DNA of 64,000 bases from JAJPHF01 sp035293805. GTDB lineage: Bacteria; Chloroflexota; UBA6077; JAJPHF01. A program made the translations under genes and the position numbers. The stretch spans positions 1 through 64,000 of the forward strand of contig DATGMD010000019.1 in NCBI GenBank assembly GCA_035293805.1, given 5' to 3'. The notes below the pieces were generated by a model, which was given only the letters and a program-made list of their open reading frames with translations, was not told the origin of the DNA and did no database searches. How positions within the stretch are numbered: the first letter of the stretch is position 1; each line of letters starts with the position of its first letter. Shown piece by piece: positions 25,315-33,467 of the stretch.

Positions 25315-25927
25315 CGCTCGCTCTCCTCGTCGCGGCTTCAGCCGCCCGTGCGCCCCGCGTCTGCGTGCCGCAGTTATACCCGATGCGCGAGTTCCGCACA
25401 TCAGGGCCGACGCGGCGACCTGCGCTGCCGTCCCCGGTTAGGGTGTATGGGTGGCGCAGCCAGACATGCACATCATCCCTGGCCGGGTGCTGAGCGCTTG
25501 GTTACTTGAAGTTAGTATGGCGCACGGCAGCCGTGGCGGTCTAGCGACCGCGCGACGCGGCCCCGCACGCGGGACTCGCGGCTCATCGGCGTCTCTGAAG
25601 CTGAGCACGGATGTCCCTGTGACTCCGGCCGCGACAGACGGCGGTCGCACGTTCTAGGCCCATCCGCACGTGCCGGACGCGGGTGCCGGCCTTCGCCTTC
25701 ACCACCGGTAACACGAGCGCGAAGGGCTCGGATGTGGCGGCGCGGTTTGGTATGGTCGATCTGCAACGCCGATAGATCTGTGCGAGCCCAGCCCGGCATC
25801 GACTAACATGGGGCCGGGTGTCTTTGGAAGACGACCGCGCCGGGATCGCAACGGTGGACGGACACCAGGTCGCACTGCCTCCGACGATAGTCGAACAGGC
25901 GCGGGCGGGCACCGCACAGAGCGCGCA
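25315..25927. other. 613-nt divergent intergenic region, no gene recognised
   Basis: It lies between the MFS (minus) and CorA (plus) starts. On the left is a possible MFS -10 (TATAAC on the minus strand at 25373-25378). The rest has short open frames on both strands without Shine-Dalgarno or recognisable protein sequence. I checked for tRNA features (T-loop GTTCRANTC, anticodon stems) and found none. GC content drops slightly towards corA. Confidence 0.45.
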
Positions 25928-26929
25928 ATGATCCGGAGTATCTACCGCGATAGCCAGGGCCAGACCACCGAGACGCTCACGGCCGAGGGATGGGCGAACG
26001 CCCTCAAGGATCCCGCGGGGCTGTTGTGGGTCGATATTGTGGCCGAACCGGCTGACCAAGTGCAAGCGTTGCTTACCCAGACGTTTGCGCTCCATCCCGC
26101 CATTGTCCGGCGGCTCGTGCAAACGGGCTCGCCGCCCAGGGGTAATGACCTAGGCAGCCATATCTACACCGTAGTACACAGCCTGGTAATCGGACCCAGC
26201 ATGGTGGTTGGGGACGTGGCGTTCGATCCCCAGACCCAGCAACTCACCACGTATGCGCTGGACCTGATCCTAGGAAAGAATTTCCTGGTAACCTACCATC
26301 AAAGCGCCCAGGTGCCGAGCGACGGCATATGGGCGCAGCTCCACGAGGCCCCTGATGCGCTGGCCAGCGGCGCCGCCTGCTTGTTCTATCGGGTGATCGA
26401 GATCCTGATCTCTGGGTACCTCGCGGTGCTCTCCTGCCTGGGCGATACGATTGAAACGATGGAGAACTCCGTGCTCAGCCAACACCTGGCGGCCGAGCAG
26501 CAGGCGACGATCGCTATCCGGCGCGCCTTGCTGGAGCTGGGGCGGATCCTGCGGCCGCAAGCCGAGGCGCTGGACAAGCTGGCGCGGGAAGGCCGCGCCG
26601 AGGACTACGAGGAGGCGCGCGGGTACTTGCGGGAAGCGTATAGCGACATGGCGCACGCGAGCGAGCTGGTAAGCACCTTGCGCGATCGCATGGACGGGGT
26701 GATCAACGTCAACCTCGCGGTCGCGTCGAACCGGGTCAACGAGATCGTGAAGGTGCTCACCCTGTTTACCGTGCTGTTCCTGCCGATCACCTTCCTCACC
26801 GGGTTCTTCGGCATGAACTTTCCCTTCTTGCCGGTGCAGCAGCCGGTGCTCTTCGTGGGCACGCTGGCGCTCATGGTAGTGTGCCCGGTGGGGATGTGGC
26901 TCTGGTTCTGGCGGCGCGGCTGGCTGTGA
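25928..26929 (+). CDS. corA: CorA-family Mg2+/Co2+ transporter
   Basis: 333 aa from ATG at 25928. A soluble alpha/beta N-terminal domain (LLWVDIVAEPADQVQALLTQ) and a long helix lead to two C-terminal transmembrane helices. The first ends in the signature Y/F-GMN as FFGMNFPF near residue 298, and the last residues are basic (WFWRRGWL). CorA pentamers conduct Mg2+ into the cell. Upstream acidic helices carry the usual ENSVLSQHLAAEQQ segment. Codon usage is noticeably less GC-biased than the neighbours, possibly from transfer. It is monocistronic. Confidence 0.93.
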   Translation: MIRSIYRDSQGQTTETLTAEGWANALKDPAGLLWVDIVAEPADQVQALLTQTFALHPAIVRRLVQTGSPPRGNDLGSHIYTVVHSLVIGPSMVVGDVAFDPQTQQLTTYALDLILGKNFLVTYHQSAQVPSDGIWAQLHEAPDALASGAACLFYRVIEILISGYLAVLSCLGDTIETMENSVLSQHLAAEQQATIAIRRALLELGRILRPQAEALDKLAREGRAEDYEEARGYLREAYSDMAHASELVSTLRDRMDGVINVNLAVASNRVNEIVKVLTLFTVLFLPITFLTGFFGMNFPFLPVQQPVLFVGTLALMVVCPVGMWLWFWRRGWL

Positions 26930-27050
26930 GATCTACGCAGCTCTTCACTCCCTCGGCTGCGGGGAGCAGCGCCCCGACGATGGTCGTCGAAAGCCAACCG
27001 CGCGCAGTTCGTGAGCGGGCACCTGCCCGGCGGTGTGTGCCGCCCGCTGC

Positions 27051-28217
27051 TCACCGGGCGCCGCCCGGCTCCAGCGCGGTGCGCCCGGTCAGCGCAAGGC
27101 CGGTGGCGTCGATCTCCACGCCGAGGCCGGGAGCATCGGAGACGCGGATCGTGCCATCAGTTACGTCGATGCCGTGGGCCGGATCGCCCTGAAGGTCTTC
27201 GAACTCGGCGATCTCCGCGCCGTCGGTGATCTCGGGCTGACACGCCGCGAACGCCGCTTGCGCCGCCTCGAGCAGGCGGCTGCTCGCGGTGGCGCCGATG
27301 TGGCAGCGCGCGTTGGCCGTCGCGCAGAGCGCCGCGATCCGCTCGCTCTCGGCCAGGCTCCCCTGCTTCCACAGCTTCACGCTGATCGCGTCGGCGGCGC
27401 CCGCCTCGATCCAGTGCCGGGCGTCGGCCGCGGTCAGAACACCCTCGTCCGCCATCAGCTCCGGGGCGATGGCCTGACGCATCTGCGCCATGCCGCTCAC
27501 GTCGTCCGCGCGCACGGCCTGCTCCACGAGGTACACGCCGTACTCCTCGATGCGGCGCACGAAGGCAATGGCCGCTTTGGGCGTGAAGCCATCGTTGGCG
27601 TCCACCAGGAGCTGGAACCGCGGGCCGACCGCCGCGGGGGCCTCGCGGACCGCGGCCACGTCTCGCTCCACGTCGAGCCCCACCTTGAGCTTGGCATACT
27701 GGTGGCCGCGCTCGGCTAGCGCCGCGACCGCGCGCGCCGTCTCGGCGGGCGGCTGGATGCCGACCAGGCGCATTACCGGCACCTCGCGCCGCACGAGCCC
27801 GCCGAGCAGCACGTGCGCGGGCACGCCTGGCAGCTTGCCCTGCCGATCGAGGAGGGCCTCGTCGACGGCGAACTTCACCTGGTGCGCGAGGCCAAGCGCG
27901 CTGGCGAGGCGCGGGCCGAACGCGCGGGCGCTCGGGAGCGGCTGGCCGAGCAGCAGGGGCGCCACCACGTCGTGCAGCAGCACCTGCGTGGTGGCGGCCG
28001 TCTCGCCCAGCAGCACCATGCCCGGCGCGTAGCCGTAGCCTACGGTGCCATCCTCGTGCTCCAGGCCCAGCAGCGTGGCCTCGACGCCGGTGCTGCGGCT
28101 GATGCGCGCCGTGGTGTACGCACTGGCGCGCGCCATGCGCACCCGCCAGGTGGTCAGGGCGACGATCCGTAGCGTGAGGCCACGAGCGGTGTAAGTTGCT
28201 GCCGGGCGCTCAGCCAC
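27051..28217 (-). CDS. Enolase-superfamily enzyme (mandelate racemase/muconate cycloisomerase group)
   Basis: 388 aa from GTG at 28217, overlapping the stop of the upstream gene by 8 nt. The C-terminal barrel carries the general-base motif K-x-K in YAKLKVG near residue 175. Metal ligands sit in LLVDANDG, YLVEQAV and LMADEGV, and the second catalytic lysine in DAISVKLWKQGS. This is the muconate-lactonizing subgroup, which includes cycloisomerases and dipeptide epimerases. The enzyme abstracts a proton alpha to a carboxylate. The genes before it (a crotonase relic and MmgE/PrpD) suggest an organic-acid or aromatic catabolic context. The precise reaction is unknown. Confidence 0.87.
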   Translation of the reverse strand: MAERPAATYTARGLTLRIVALTTWRVRMARASAYTTARISRSTGVEATLLGLEHEDGTVGYGYAPGMVLLGETAATTQVLLHDVVAPLLLGQPLPSARAFGPRLASALGLAHQVKFAVDEALLDRQGKLPGVPAHVLLGGLVRREVPVMRLVGIQPPAETARAVAALAERGHQYAKLKVGLDVERDVAAVREAPAAVGPRFQLLVDANDGFTPKAAIAFVRRIEEYGVYLVEQAVRADDVSGMAQMRQAIAPELMADEGVLTAADARHWIEAGAADAISVKLWKQGSLAESERIAALCATANARCHIGATASSRLLEAAQAAFAACQPEITDGAEIAEFEDLQGDPAHGIDVTDGTIRVSDAPGLGVEIDATGLALTGRTALEPGGAR

Positions 28218-28863
28218 CGCCCCGCTCCACCGCGCGCTCGTGGCTCTCCAGCCCGGGGCGGAACTTCTTCTGCAGGAAGTCCCCGATGCCCTCCTCGCGC
28301 CAGGCCCCCTGCTGGAGCAGGGTCAGCTCGCGCTCCTTGGCGAAGGCGTAGTTCATCGCCGCCTCCCAGCCCATGTCGAGCGAGTGGCGGTACGCCTCCT
28401 TGGTCGCCCGGGTGGCCAGCGGGTCCTTGGCCGCGATCTCGCGCGCCAGGCCCAGCACGTTGTCGCGCAGCTCCGCTCCTGGTACCGAGTAGTTCACGAA
28501 GCCGATGCGCGCGGCCTCCTTGCCGTCGAACGGTCGGCCGGTGAGGGCGTACAGCAGGGCGTCGCGCGGGCGAAACAGGTTGGCGAGGGCCTTCGAGACG
28601 CTGCCGCCAGGGAACAGCTTGAAGTTGATCGGGGAGCCCTCCTTTCGGGCGAGTGGCGGCGGCGTGGCGGCTGGCGCGTGGGCCGCGCCATGGTACGCCG
28701 CCGCGGCGACCAACAGCTGCTCGGCGCTCAGCGTCTTGCTGCTCGCCGCTAACTGGAGAACGCCCGCCACGGCGGCGGGGTCTCGCTGGGCCAGCGTCTC
28801 GGCCATCCGTAGCGCCTCGGGCAGCACCTGCTCTGGCTCCGCCAGGTAGGTCAGGAGGCCCAT
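28210..28863 (-). CDS. Crotonase-family remnant: C-terminal half of a hydroxycinnamoyl-CoA hydratase-lyase fused to another crotonase tail
   Basis: 217 aa from ATG at 28863. Residues 1-55 (MGLLTYLAEPEQVLPEALRM onward) look like the C-terminal tail of an enoyl-CoA hydratase. Residues about 78-210 (FKLFPGGSVSKALANLFRPR, LLYALTGRPFDGKEAARIG, then FLQKKFRPGL) match the C-terminal half of p-hydroxycinnamoyl-CoA hydratase/lyase (feruloyl-CoA to vanillin). The N-terminal half, with its oxyanion-hole residues, is missing. A deletion between two paralogous crotonase genes would explain this. The product is unlikely to be active, so I regard it as a probable pseudogene with an open frame. It overlaps MmgE/PrpD by 13 nt. 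Confidence 0.6.
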   Translation of the reverse strand: MGLLTYLAEPEQVLPEALRMAETLAQRDPAAVAGVLQLAASSKTLSAEQLLVAAAAYHGAAHAPAATPPPLARKEGSPINFKLFPGGSVSKALANLFRPRDALLYALTGRPFDGKEAARIGFVNYSVPGAELRDNVLGLAREIAAKDPLATRATKEAYRHSLDMGWEAAMNYAFAKERELTLLQQGAWREEGIGDFLQKKFRPGLESHERAVERGGG

Positions 28864-30236
28864 CGCATGGGCCTCGGCTCGCGCACCGACGCCAGCTCCT
28901 CGAGCGCTTGGACCCGCTGGACGACGGCCATCCGCTGGGGCTCGGGCAGGGCCGCCTCCGCGCTGGCGTGGAACTTGGCCTCGACCTCGGCCTGGCTCAT
29001 GGGATGGCGGGGGTGGCCCGGCGCGTAGGGCATCTCGATCACGCGACGCGACCCATCCCGCGTCACCAGCGTGAGCGTGCAGGGGAAGCTCGCGGGGGTA
29101 TAGGCGTTCAGGGCGGGGTCCGCCTCGATGCTGATGCGCTCCATCAGTGCGCGCACCGACGGCTCGAGCCAGCGCCCCTCCTCGAACTGGTGCGGCGTCA
29201 GCGCGCCGTCGAGCAGGGCGATCGCCACGAGGTAGTAGAAGCTGTGGTCGGCGGTCTCGCGACTGCGCGGCTCGCGGCGCGCGCGGTCGGCGATCTGGCC
29301 GCGGACGAAGGGTATGTCGGCCATCCGCAGCTCGATCCGCTCCACCTCGGCGAGCACGTCCGGCAGTAGGCCCCGCGCCTGGATGGCGGCCGCCACTGCC
29401 GCCTGGGCCGTGCCGATACACGGATAGGCTTTGATGCTCACGTCCAGGATACGCGCGCGGTGGCCCATGGGCGCTGCGAGAGCCGTGAGGTCTGCGTCCG
29501 GCAGCACCGTTTGCGCCCAGCCATGCGGGCCCTCCAGCACCTGGAGGGGGCCGGTGAGGCCCTCGGCTGCCAGCAGGGCGGCCAGCGTGCTGGTGTGGGC
29601 GACGATCGCGTTGGCCACCGGCTTCGCGGCCGACAACTGGCCGGTCCGAATCACCGCCAGCGCGTTGCCGTGAGCGACGCCGAGCGCCAGCGCGTGCGCC
29701 GTGCGCCGCGGGTCGAGCCGCAGCAGCCGGCTGACGATGGCGGGCGCCACCAGCGCCGACGCCGTGGTATGGTCCCAGTCGCCGGCGGCGTCGGCCAGGT
29801 CCTGGATGCGGCCGTACAGCTCGTAGCCGAGGACGATAGCCGCCAGCAGCTCGCGGCCCGTGCTGCCCTGGCGCTCGGCCAGGGCGAGGGCCACCGCCAG
29901 ATTGTCGCTGGGATGGCCCCCGAACCGCGGGCCCCAGTAGAGATCATTCGAGTCGAGGAGGCGGATCAGCGCGCCGTTGGCGAGCACGGCGCCCGGCGCG
30001 CACGTGCGCCGCGGCGTCCCGACGACCGTGCATTCGGGCGTGCCTCCCAGCGCGTCGACCACGCGCAGCGTGCTCCGGGCGGTCTCTTCCGGCAGCGCGG
30101 CGAGCGCGCAGCCCAGCGAATCCAGGAGGAGCAGTTTCGCTTGACGCGCGGTATCGGGCGCCAGCGCCTCGGCATCGAACGCCTGCACCCACTGGGCAAA
30201 CTGCTCGACAAGGGGCGCGTCCACCTTCCGTTCCAT
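28851..30236 (-). CDS. MmgE/PrpD-family protein (2-methylcitrate dehydratase-like)
   Basis: 461 aa from ATG at 30236 behind GGGAGAGGG. It shows the MmgE/PrpD helical domain: LLLLDSLGCALAALPEETA, LLDSNDLYWGPRFGGHPSDNLA and VSIKAYPCIGTAQAAV, with TADHSFYYLVAIALLDG towards the C-terminus. The family includes 2-methylcitrate dehydratase PrpD, cis-aconitate decarboxylase and related dehydratases for tricarboxylic acids. No prpB or prpC is nearby, so a propionate role is unproven. It is the first gene of a small minus-strand operon with the crotonase remnant and the enolase-superfamily enzyme. Confidence 0.88.
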   Translation of the reverse strand: MERKVDAPLVEQFAQWVQAFDAEALAPDTARQAKLLLLDSLGCALAALPEETARSTLRVVDALGGTPECTVVGTPRRTCAPGAVLANGALIRLLDSNDLYWGPRFGGHPSDNLAVALALAERQGSTGRELLAAIVLGYELYGRIQDLADAAGDWDHTTASALVAPAIVSRLLRLDPRRTAHALALGVAHGNALAVIRTGQLSAAKPVANAIVAHTSTLAALLAAEGLTGPLQVLEGPHGWAQTVLPDADLTALAAPMGHRARILDVSIKAYPCIGTAQAAVAAAIQARGLLPDVLAEVERIELRMADIPFVRGQIADRARREPRSRETADHSFYYLVAIALLDGALTPHQFEEGRWLEPSVRALMERISIEADPALNAYTPASFPCTLTLVTRDGSRRVIEMPYAPGHPRHPMSQAEVEAKFHASAEAALPEPQRMAVVQRVQALEELASVREPRPMRWAS

Positions 30237-30249
30237 CGCCCTCTCCCAC

Positions 30250-30411
30250 TTCACTGTTGCCTGCGACGGCCTCGACGGCATGATGGACGGGCTGATCGAC
30301 GATCCGCGCGCCTGCCAGTTCGAGCCGGCCACCCTCCGCTGCGGCGCGGCGGCCGGCGCCGACCGCTTGACGGACGCGCAGCTGGAAGTCGTACGCAAGC
30401 TTGATACGGGG
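30250..30411 (+). pseudogene. Relic of a tannase/feruloyl esterase gene
   Basis: Read on the plus strand, this stretch encodes VACDGLDGMMDGLIDDPRAC, then EPATLRCGAAAGADRLTDAQ and LEVVRKL. That is the calcium/disulfide region of the tannase and feruloyl esterase family (typical pattern CDxLDGxxDGxIDDPRxCxFdPxxLxC followed by LTxxQvxxxrk). Only about 54 of over 450 residues remain, with no start and no downstream continuation. Feruloyl esterases release ferulate from plant esters. The nearby hydroxycinnamoyl-CoA hydratase-lyase fragment suggests both are leftovers of one ferulate-use locus. Confidence 0.65.
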
Positions 30412-30682
30412 CCGGTCGATGCGGTCGCCCCCGCGGCGGTCGATGGCGGCGCAGCCACGGCGCGTCCGGCGAATCGAGGCGGGGCACCGAACGTCGCGGC
30501 CCGGCCCGGCGGTGGGCGCGGGCCGTCGCTGGCGCGCGGCCTCCCGGAGCTTGGGCGGCACGCCGCCATCCTCGGGGCCGCGATCGCGGCCTTCGCCGTC
30601 GGGCGCTGTCGGGCCCGCCGCGCGCGCCATGTGGCGGCACGGCCGGTGTAGCCGCGCGGGACGGCAAGCCGCGCCTACGCGC

Positions 30683-30691
30683 TGCTATACT
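30683..30691 (+). promoter_or_regulatory. Extended -10 promoter for the AAG glycosylase
   Basis: TGCTATACT is a near-consensus extended -10 (TGn plus TATACT) ending about 28 nt before the likely start. No clear -35 is seen. Confidence 0.55.
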
Positions 30692-30719
30692 CGCCTGGCC
30701 GGCTGCTCTGCCGGCGGGA

Positions 30720-31328
30720 GTGTTGCTCACGAGTGCCGCCACACCCGCGCCGGGCCTGCCACTGCCGCGCGCATTCTTCGCGCGCCCCACGCAGGCGGTC
30801 GCGCTCGACCTGCTCGGCGCGTACCTGGTCCACGAGGGGCCGCGGAGCCGGCAAGTAGCGCGGATCGTCGAGACCGAGGCCTACGTCGGCCCGCACGACG
30901 GCGCCAGCCACGCCTCGCGCGGCGGCACGCCGCGGACCGCCGTCATGTTCGGCCCGCCCGGGCACGCTTACGTCTACCTGGTGTACGGGATGCACTACCT
31001 CCTGAACGTGGTGACTGAGGCAGAGGGATACCCGGCGGCGGTGCTGCTGCGAGCGGCGGAGCCGTGCGAGGGCGTCGACGGGCCGACGACCGGGCCGGCG
31101 CGACTGTGTCGCGCACTGGACGTCGATCTCCGCTACAATCGCGCCGACCTGACGGCGCCGCCGCTCTACCTGGCCGCGGGCGAGCGCCCGGCCGGCCCCG
31201 TGGTCGCGGGGCCGCGCGTCGGCGTGGGCTACGCGGGCGGGTGGGCACTCAAGCCCTGGCGCTTCTACCTGCGCGACAGCCCGTGGGTGTCGCGGCGCCC
31301 GCGCGCCCGCGCCGCGGCGCGAGGCTAG
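30720..31328 (+). CDS. mpg: DNA-3-methyladenine glycosylase (AAG/MPG family)
   Basis: 202 aa from GTG at 30720 (TTG at 30723 is also possible; the spacing to the SD GGGAG is poor for both). Motifs in order: LPRAFFARPTQAVALDLLG, the catalytic RIVETEAYVGPHDGASHASRG with its glutamate near residue 60, GHAYVYLVYGMHYLLNVV, and the late RVGVGYAG with PWRFYLRDSPWVS. AAG enzymes flip out and excise alkylated purines and hypoxanthine. This is a full-length bacterial member. It lies 4 nt upstream of a HAD-fold gene, suggesting a two-gene operon. Confidence 0.94.
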   Translation: MLLTSAATPAPGLPLPRAFFARPTQAVALDLLGAYLVHEGPRSRQVARIVETEAYVGPHDGASHASRGGTPRTAVMFGPPGHAYVYLVYGMHYLLNVVTEAEGYPAAVLLRAAEPCEGVDGPTTGPARLCRALDVDLRYNRADLTAPPLYLAAGERPAGPVVAGPRVGVGYAGGWALKPWRFYLRDSPWVSRRPRARAAARG

Positions 31329-31332
31329 CGGC

Positions 31333-31959
31333 GTGGCGGGCGATGCGCGCCCCACCCTCGCGCTCGACCTCGACGGCGTCGTCGTGCGGCCGCCGCTCGG
31401 CTGGAACGTGGCAATCAGCCGGCGGCTCGACACGCCGCCCCTCCCCGAGCCGGTGCCCACGCTGGGGCTTGAGCGCCACTGGCGGCAGCGCTACTGGCTC
31501 GCGCGGAGCGCGCTCGAATTCGCGCGCTACGCGGGCCGCCGGCCGCTGCCGGGCGTGCCGGCGGCGCTGGCCCGGCTGGCGACGGTGCGCCGGCTGGTAG
31601 TCGTCTCGGGGCGACGGTGGGTGGTGCGGCCGCTCGTGCGGCGCTGGCTGACGCGGCACGGGCTGGCCGATCTCGTGGCCGACGTCTATCTGAACGACGT
31701 GGCGCTACCGAGCGCGCAGTTCAAGCTGTGGACGCTGCGGCGCCTGGGCATCGGCGAGCACGTGGACGACGATGGGGCCACCGCCTATTACCTGGCCAGC
31801 CACAGCCCGGTCGTCGTGTACCTCTGCGACTGGCCGCGTAACCGCGGTCTCCCCTACCCGCCCGGCGTGCAGCCGGTACCGAGCCTGCTGGCGCTGGCCG
31901 ACCGCTTGCAGACCGAGGCAGCCGCCGCCGCGGGCGACAGCGGTACGCCGGAGAATTGA
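31333..31959 (+). CDS. HAD-superfamily hydrolase-like protein
   Basis: 208 aa from GTG at 31333. HAD motifs: motif I LALDLDGVVVRPP (D-x-D near residues 11-13), motif II VVVSGR and a motif-IV-like HVDDDG. The cap insertion between them is helical and basic. The combination suggests a phosphatase or 5'-nucleotidase-like hydrolase, but no subfamily is clear. It is placed 4 nt after the DNA glycosylase stop and probably shares its transcript. A nucleotide-sanitation role would be speculation. Confidence 0.7.
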   Translation: MAGDARPTLALDLDGVVVRPPLGWNVAISRRLDTPPLPEPVPTLGLERHWRQRYWLARSALEFARYAGRRPLPGVPAALARLATVRRLVVVSGRRWVVRPLVRRWLTRHGLADLVADVYLNDVALPSAQFKLWTLRRLGIGEHVDDDGATAYYLASHSPVVVYLCDWPRNRGLPYPPGVQPVPSLLALADRLQTEAAAAAGDSGTPEN

Positions 31960-31981
31960 CCGGCGGGCGGCGTGCGAAGGA

Positions 31982-32019
31982 GCCGCAGGGGCGGCGCACA
32001 CCCGCGCCGCCCCTGCGGC
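31982..32019. terminator. Bidirectional terminator hairpin between convergent genes
   Basis: A perfect 15-bp inverted repeat: 31982-31996 (GCCGCAGGGGCGGCG) and 32005-32019, with an 8-nt loop. It lies between the HAD gene stop and the cupredoxin gene stop. There is no T run, as often in high-GC genomes. Confidence 0.7.
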
Positions 32020-32027
32020 GAACTGAC

Positions 32028-33068
32028 CTACATGCCCCCCGCCCGCGGCTGCCCGCAGGCGATCCCCGGGCCGGGCGGGTTGTCGCTCGCGTGGTACTGC
32101 ACCCACCAGGTGCTCAGGTCCATCGGCGCGTTCACGGTGGCCGTGGCGCTGCCCTGGCCCGTGCTGTCGGCGGTGATGGTCGCCAGCGGGAAGAGGATCG
32201 GGCCGGTGCAGGCGCCGCTGTGGATGTGGCCTGCGTGGACCGAGCCGGGGGCCATCCCGCTCAGCGTGACGGTAACGGCGGTGTTGCTGCCGGTCTGCGT
32301 GAGCATCGCGTGGCCGGTGACGCCGGAATTGTTCTCCGCGGCGAGGTCGGCCATCGCCATCGTGCCGCCCTGGGCAGCCGCCGGGGCAGCCGGCGCCGCG
32401 CCCGCGGCCGCACCAGTGGTCGCCGCGCCCGCGGCGGCCTGCGCGCTGGCCGGCGCGGGGGGCGCCGCGGTTGTGCCGCTCGGCGCGGCGCCCGCGGGAG
32501 CCGTGCTCGTCGTCGGCGGCGGCGCGGTGGTCTCGGCCAGCTGCTGCACGATGATCCGGCCCTTCATCTCGGGATGGATCGTGCAGACGTAGTCGAAGGT
32601 GCCCACGACGGCGAAGACGGCCGAGAAGCTGCCGCCTGGTGGGATGCGGCCGGAGTCCCACACGCCCGCGTCGGTCACGGTGTGCGCGACGGTGCCGCGG
32701 TTCACCCAGGTAACCGTCGTCCCCACGGGGATCGTGATCTCAGCCGGCAGGAAATAGTTGTCCTGGATGGTCACGAGGGAACGCCGCTGCCTGTCGGCCG
32801 GCGCGGCTGGCGGAGGGGCGGTTGTCGGCCCCGGCGGCGTCCAGGGCGCGCCCAGTCCGCTCGGCATCCCGAAGCCCGGGAACGGGAAGCCGGGCATGCC
32901 GATGCCGCCGAACGGGCCTACCGGTGGCGCGATCGGGGGCGGCGGGGGGGGCAATATCTGGGCGTGGGCGCTGGGTACGGCCAGCGGGGCGGCGAGGGTC
33001 ACGACCGCGGCGAGCGTTATCGCCAGGACCCGTCCGTAGGTGCGCGCGTGGCGCACGAACTTAGCCAT
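32028..33068 (-). CDS. Secreted cupredoxin (plastocyanin-like) plus CHRD-domain protein
   Basis: 346 aa from ATG at 33068, spaced 6 nt from GGAGGAG. Another in-frame ATG at 33074 abuts the SD. The signal peptide ends at AHAQ. A Pro/Gly-rich linker leads to a type-1 copper domain (IQDNYFLPAEITIPVGTTVTW), with ligands His in VAHTVTD and Cys, His, Met in YVCTIHPEMKG. After an Ala/Thr/Pro linker comes a CHRD domain (AMLTQTGSNTAVTVTLSGMA, VHAGHIHSGACTG). Cupredoxins shuttle electrons; CHRD domains are structural or binding modules. It is probably an extracytoplasmic copper protein. The redox partner is unknown. The domain pairing is unusual. Confidence 0.85.
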   Translation of the reverse strand: MAKFVRHARTYGRVLAITLAAVVTLAAPLAVPSAHAQILPPPPPPIAPPVGPFGGIGMPGFPFPGFGMPSGLGAPWTPPGPTTAPPPAAPADRQRRSLVTIQDNYFLPAEITIPVGTTVTWVNRGTVAHTVTDAGVWDSGRIPPGGSFSAVFAVVGTFDYVCTIHPEMKGRIIVQQLAETTAPPPTTSTAPAGAAPSGTTAAPPAPASAQAAAGAATTGAAAGAAPAAPAAAQGGTMAMADLAAENNSGVTGHAMLTQTGSNTAVTVTLSGMAPGSVHAGHIHSGACTGPILFPLATITADSTGQGSATATVNAPMDLSTWWVQYHASDNPPGPGIACGQPRAGGM

Positions 33069-33344
33069 AGCCATCCTCCTCCAGCGTGCGACTGGGCGTC
33101 CGGAGCGACGCCGCCAAGGGCGCGCGGCCGCAAGATGCGTACCACCGGCGCGCTCCGCGCGGTCGCGTTGGCGCCGCGCCGCCGCGGCGTCCGGCACCAG
33201 AAGGAATATGCCACGACGCGCAGGCAGCCGCCAAGAGATGGCTGGTCGGGCAATCTACCATCGATCGGCCACCGCGCGTCGCCAGGTCTGGTCGTGGCTA
33301 TTCACTGGACGCGGCGGCGGCCGAAACGGTAAAATGCTGGTAAC

Positions 33345-33467
33345 ATGATTGTATGTCAGCAGTGGGCCGAAGCCAGCGCGAGGGGTGCGACCGTCTCGGT
33401 CGCGCCCCTTTTTTGTGGCCAGCACCTGGCGTCGCGCTGCCGGCCCGGCAGGAGGACGAGTCGTTGA
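33345..33467 (+). other. Possible 40-codon leader ORF ahead of the RNA helicase
   Basis: An ATG at 33345 opens a 40-codon frame (starting MIVCQQWAEASARGATVSV). It runs through the terminator hairpin and ends at TGA 33465-33467, overlapping the helicase TTG start by two bases. It lacks a good Shine-Dalgarno. If translated, ribosomes would melt the terminator hairpin and be delivered to the helicase start, which is a plausible attenuation logic but unproven. Confidence 0.3.
33381..33414 (+). terminator. Intrinsic terminator in the leader of the DEAD-box helicase gene (candidate attenuator)
   Basis: Stem 33381-33392 (AGGGGTGCGACC) pairs with 33398-33409 across a 5-nt loop, with one G-T wobble. 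A six-T run (33409-33414) follows directly. No plus-strand gene lies upstream: the preceding gene points the other way. So the terminator can act only on the helicase transcript itself, 50 nt before its start codon. Confidence 0.75.

Larger units (their letters stand above)
30237..30719. other. Divergent intergenic region holding a gene relic
   Basis: 483 nt between MmgE/PrpD (minus) and the AAG glycosylase (plus). The left third encodes a tannase/feruloyl-esterase fragment (30250-30411, plus). The remainder is GC-rich with no recognisable gene. The glycosylase promoter lies at 30683-30691. Confidence 0.5.

Noticed and set aside
25440..25660. Possible tRNA (including tRNA-Sec) in the MFS-corA gap
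   Set aside because: No acceptor stem, T-loop or anticodon arm could be assembled; no tRNA signature was found anywhere in the window.
30412..30651. Continuation of the tannase frame as a real gene
   Set aside because: After residue 54 the sequence becomes Ala/Arg/Gly-rich with no family similarity; only the fragment is supported.
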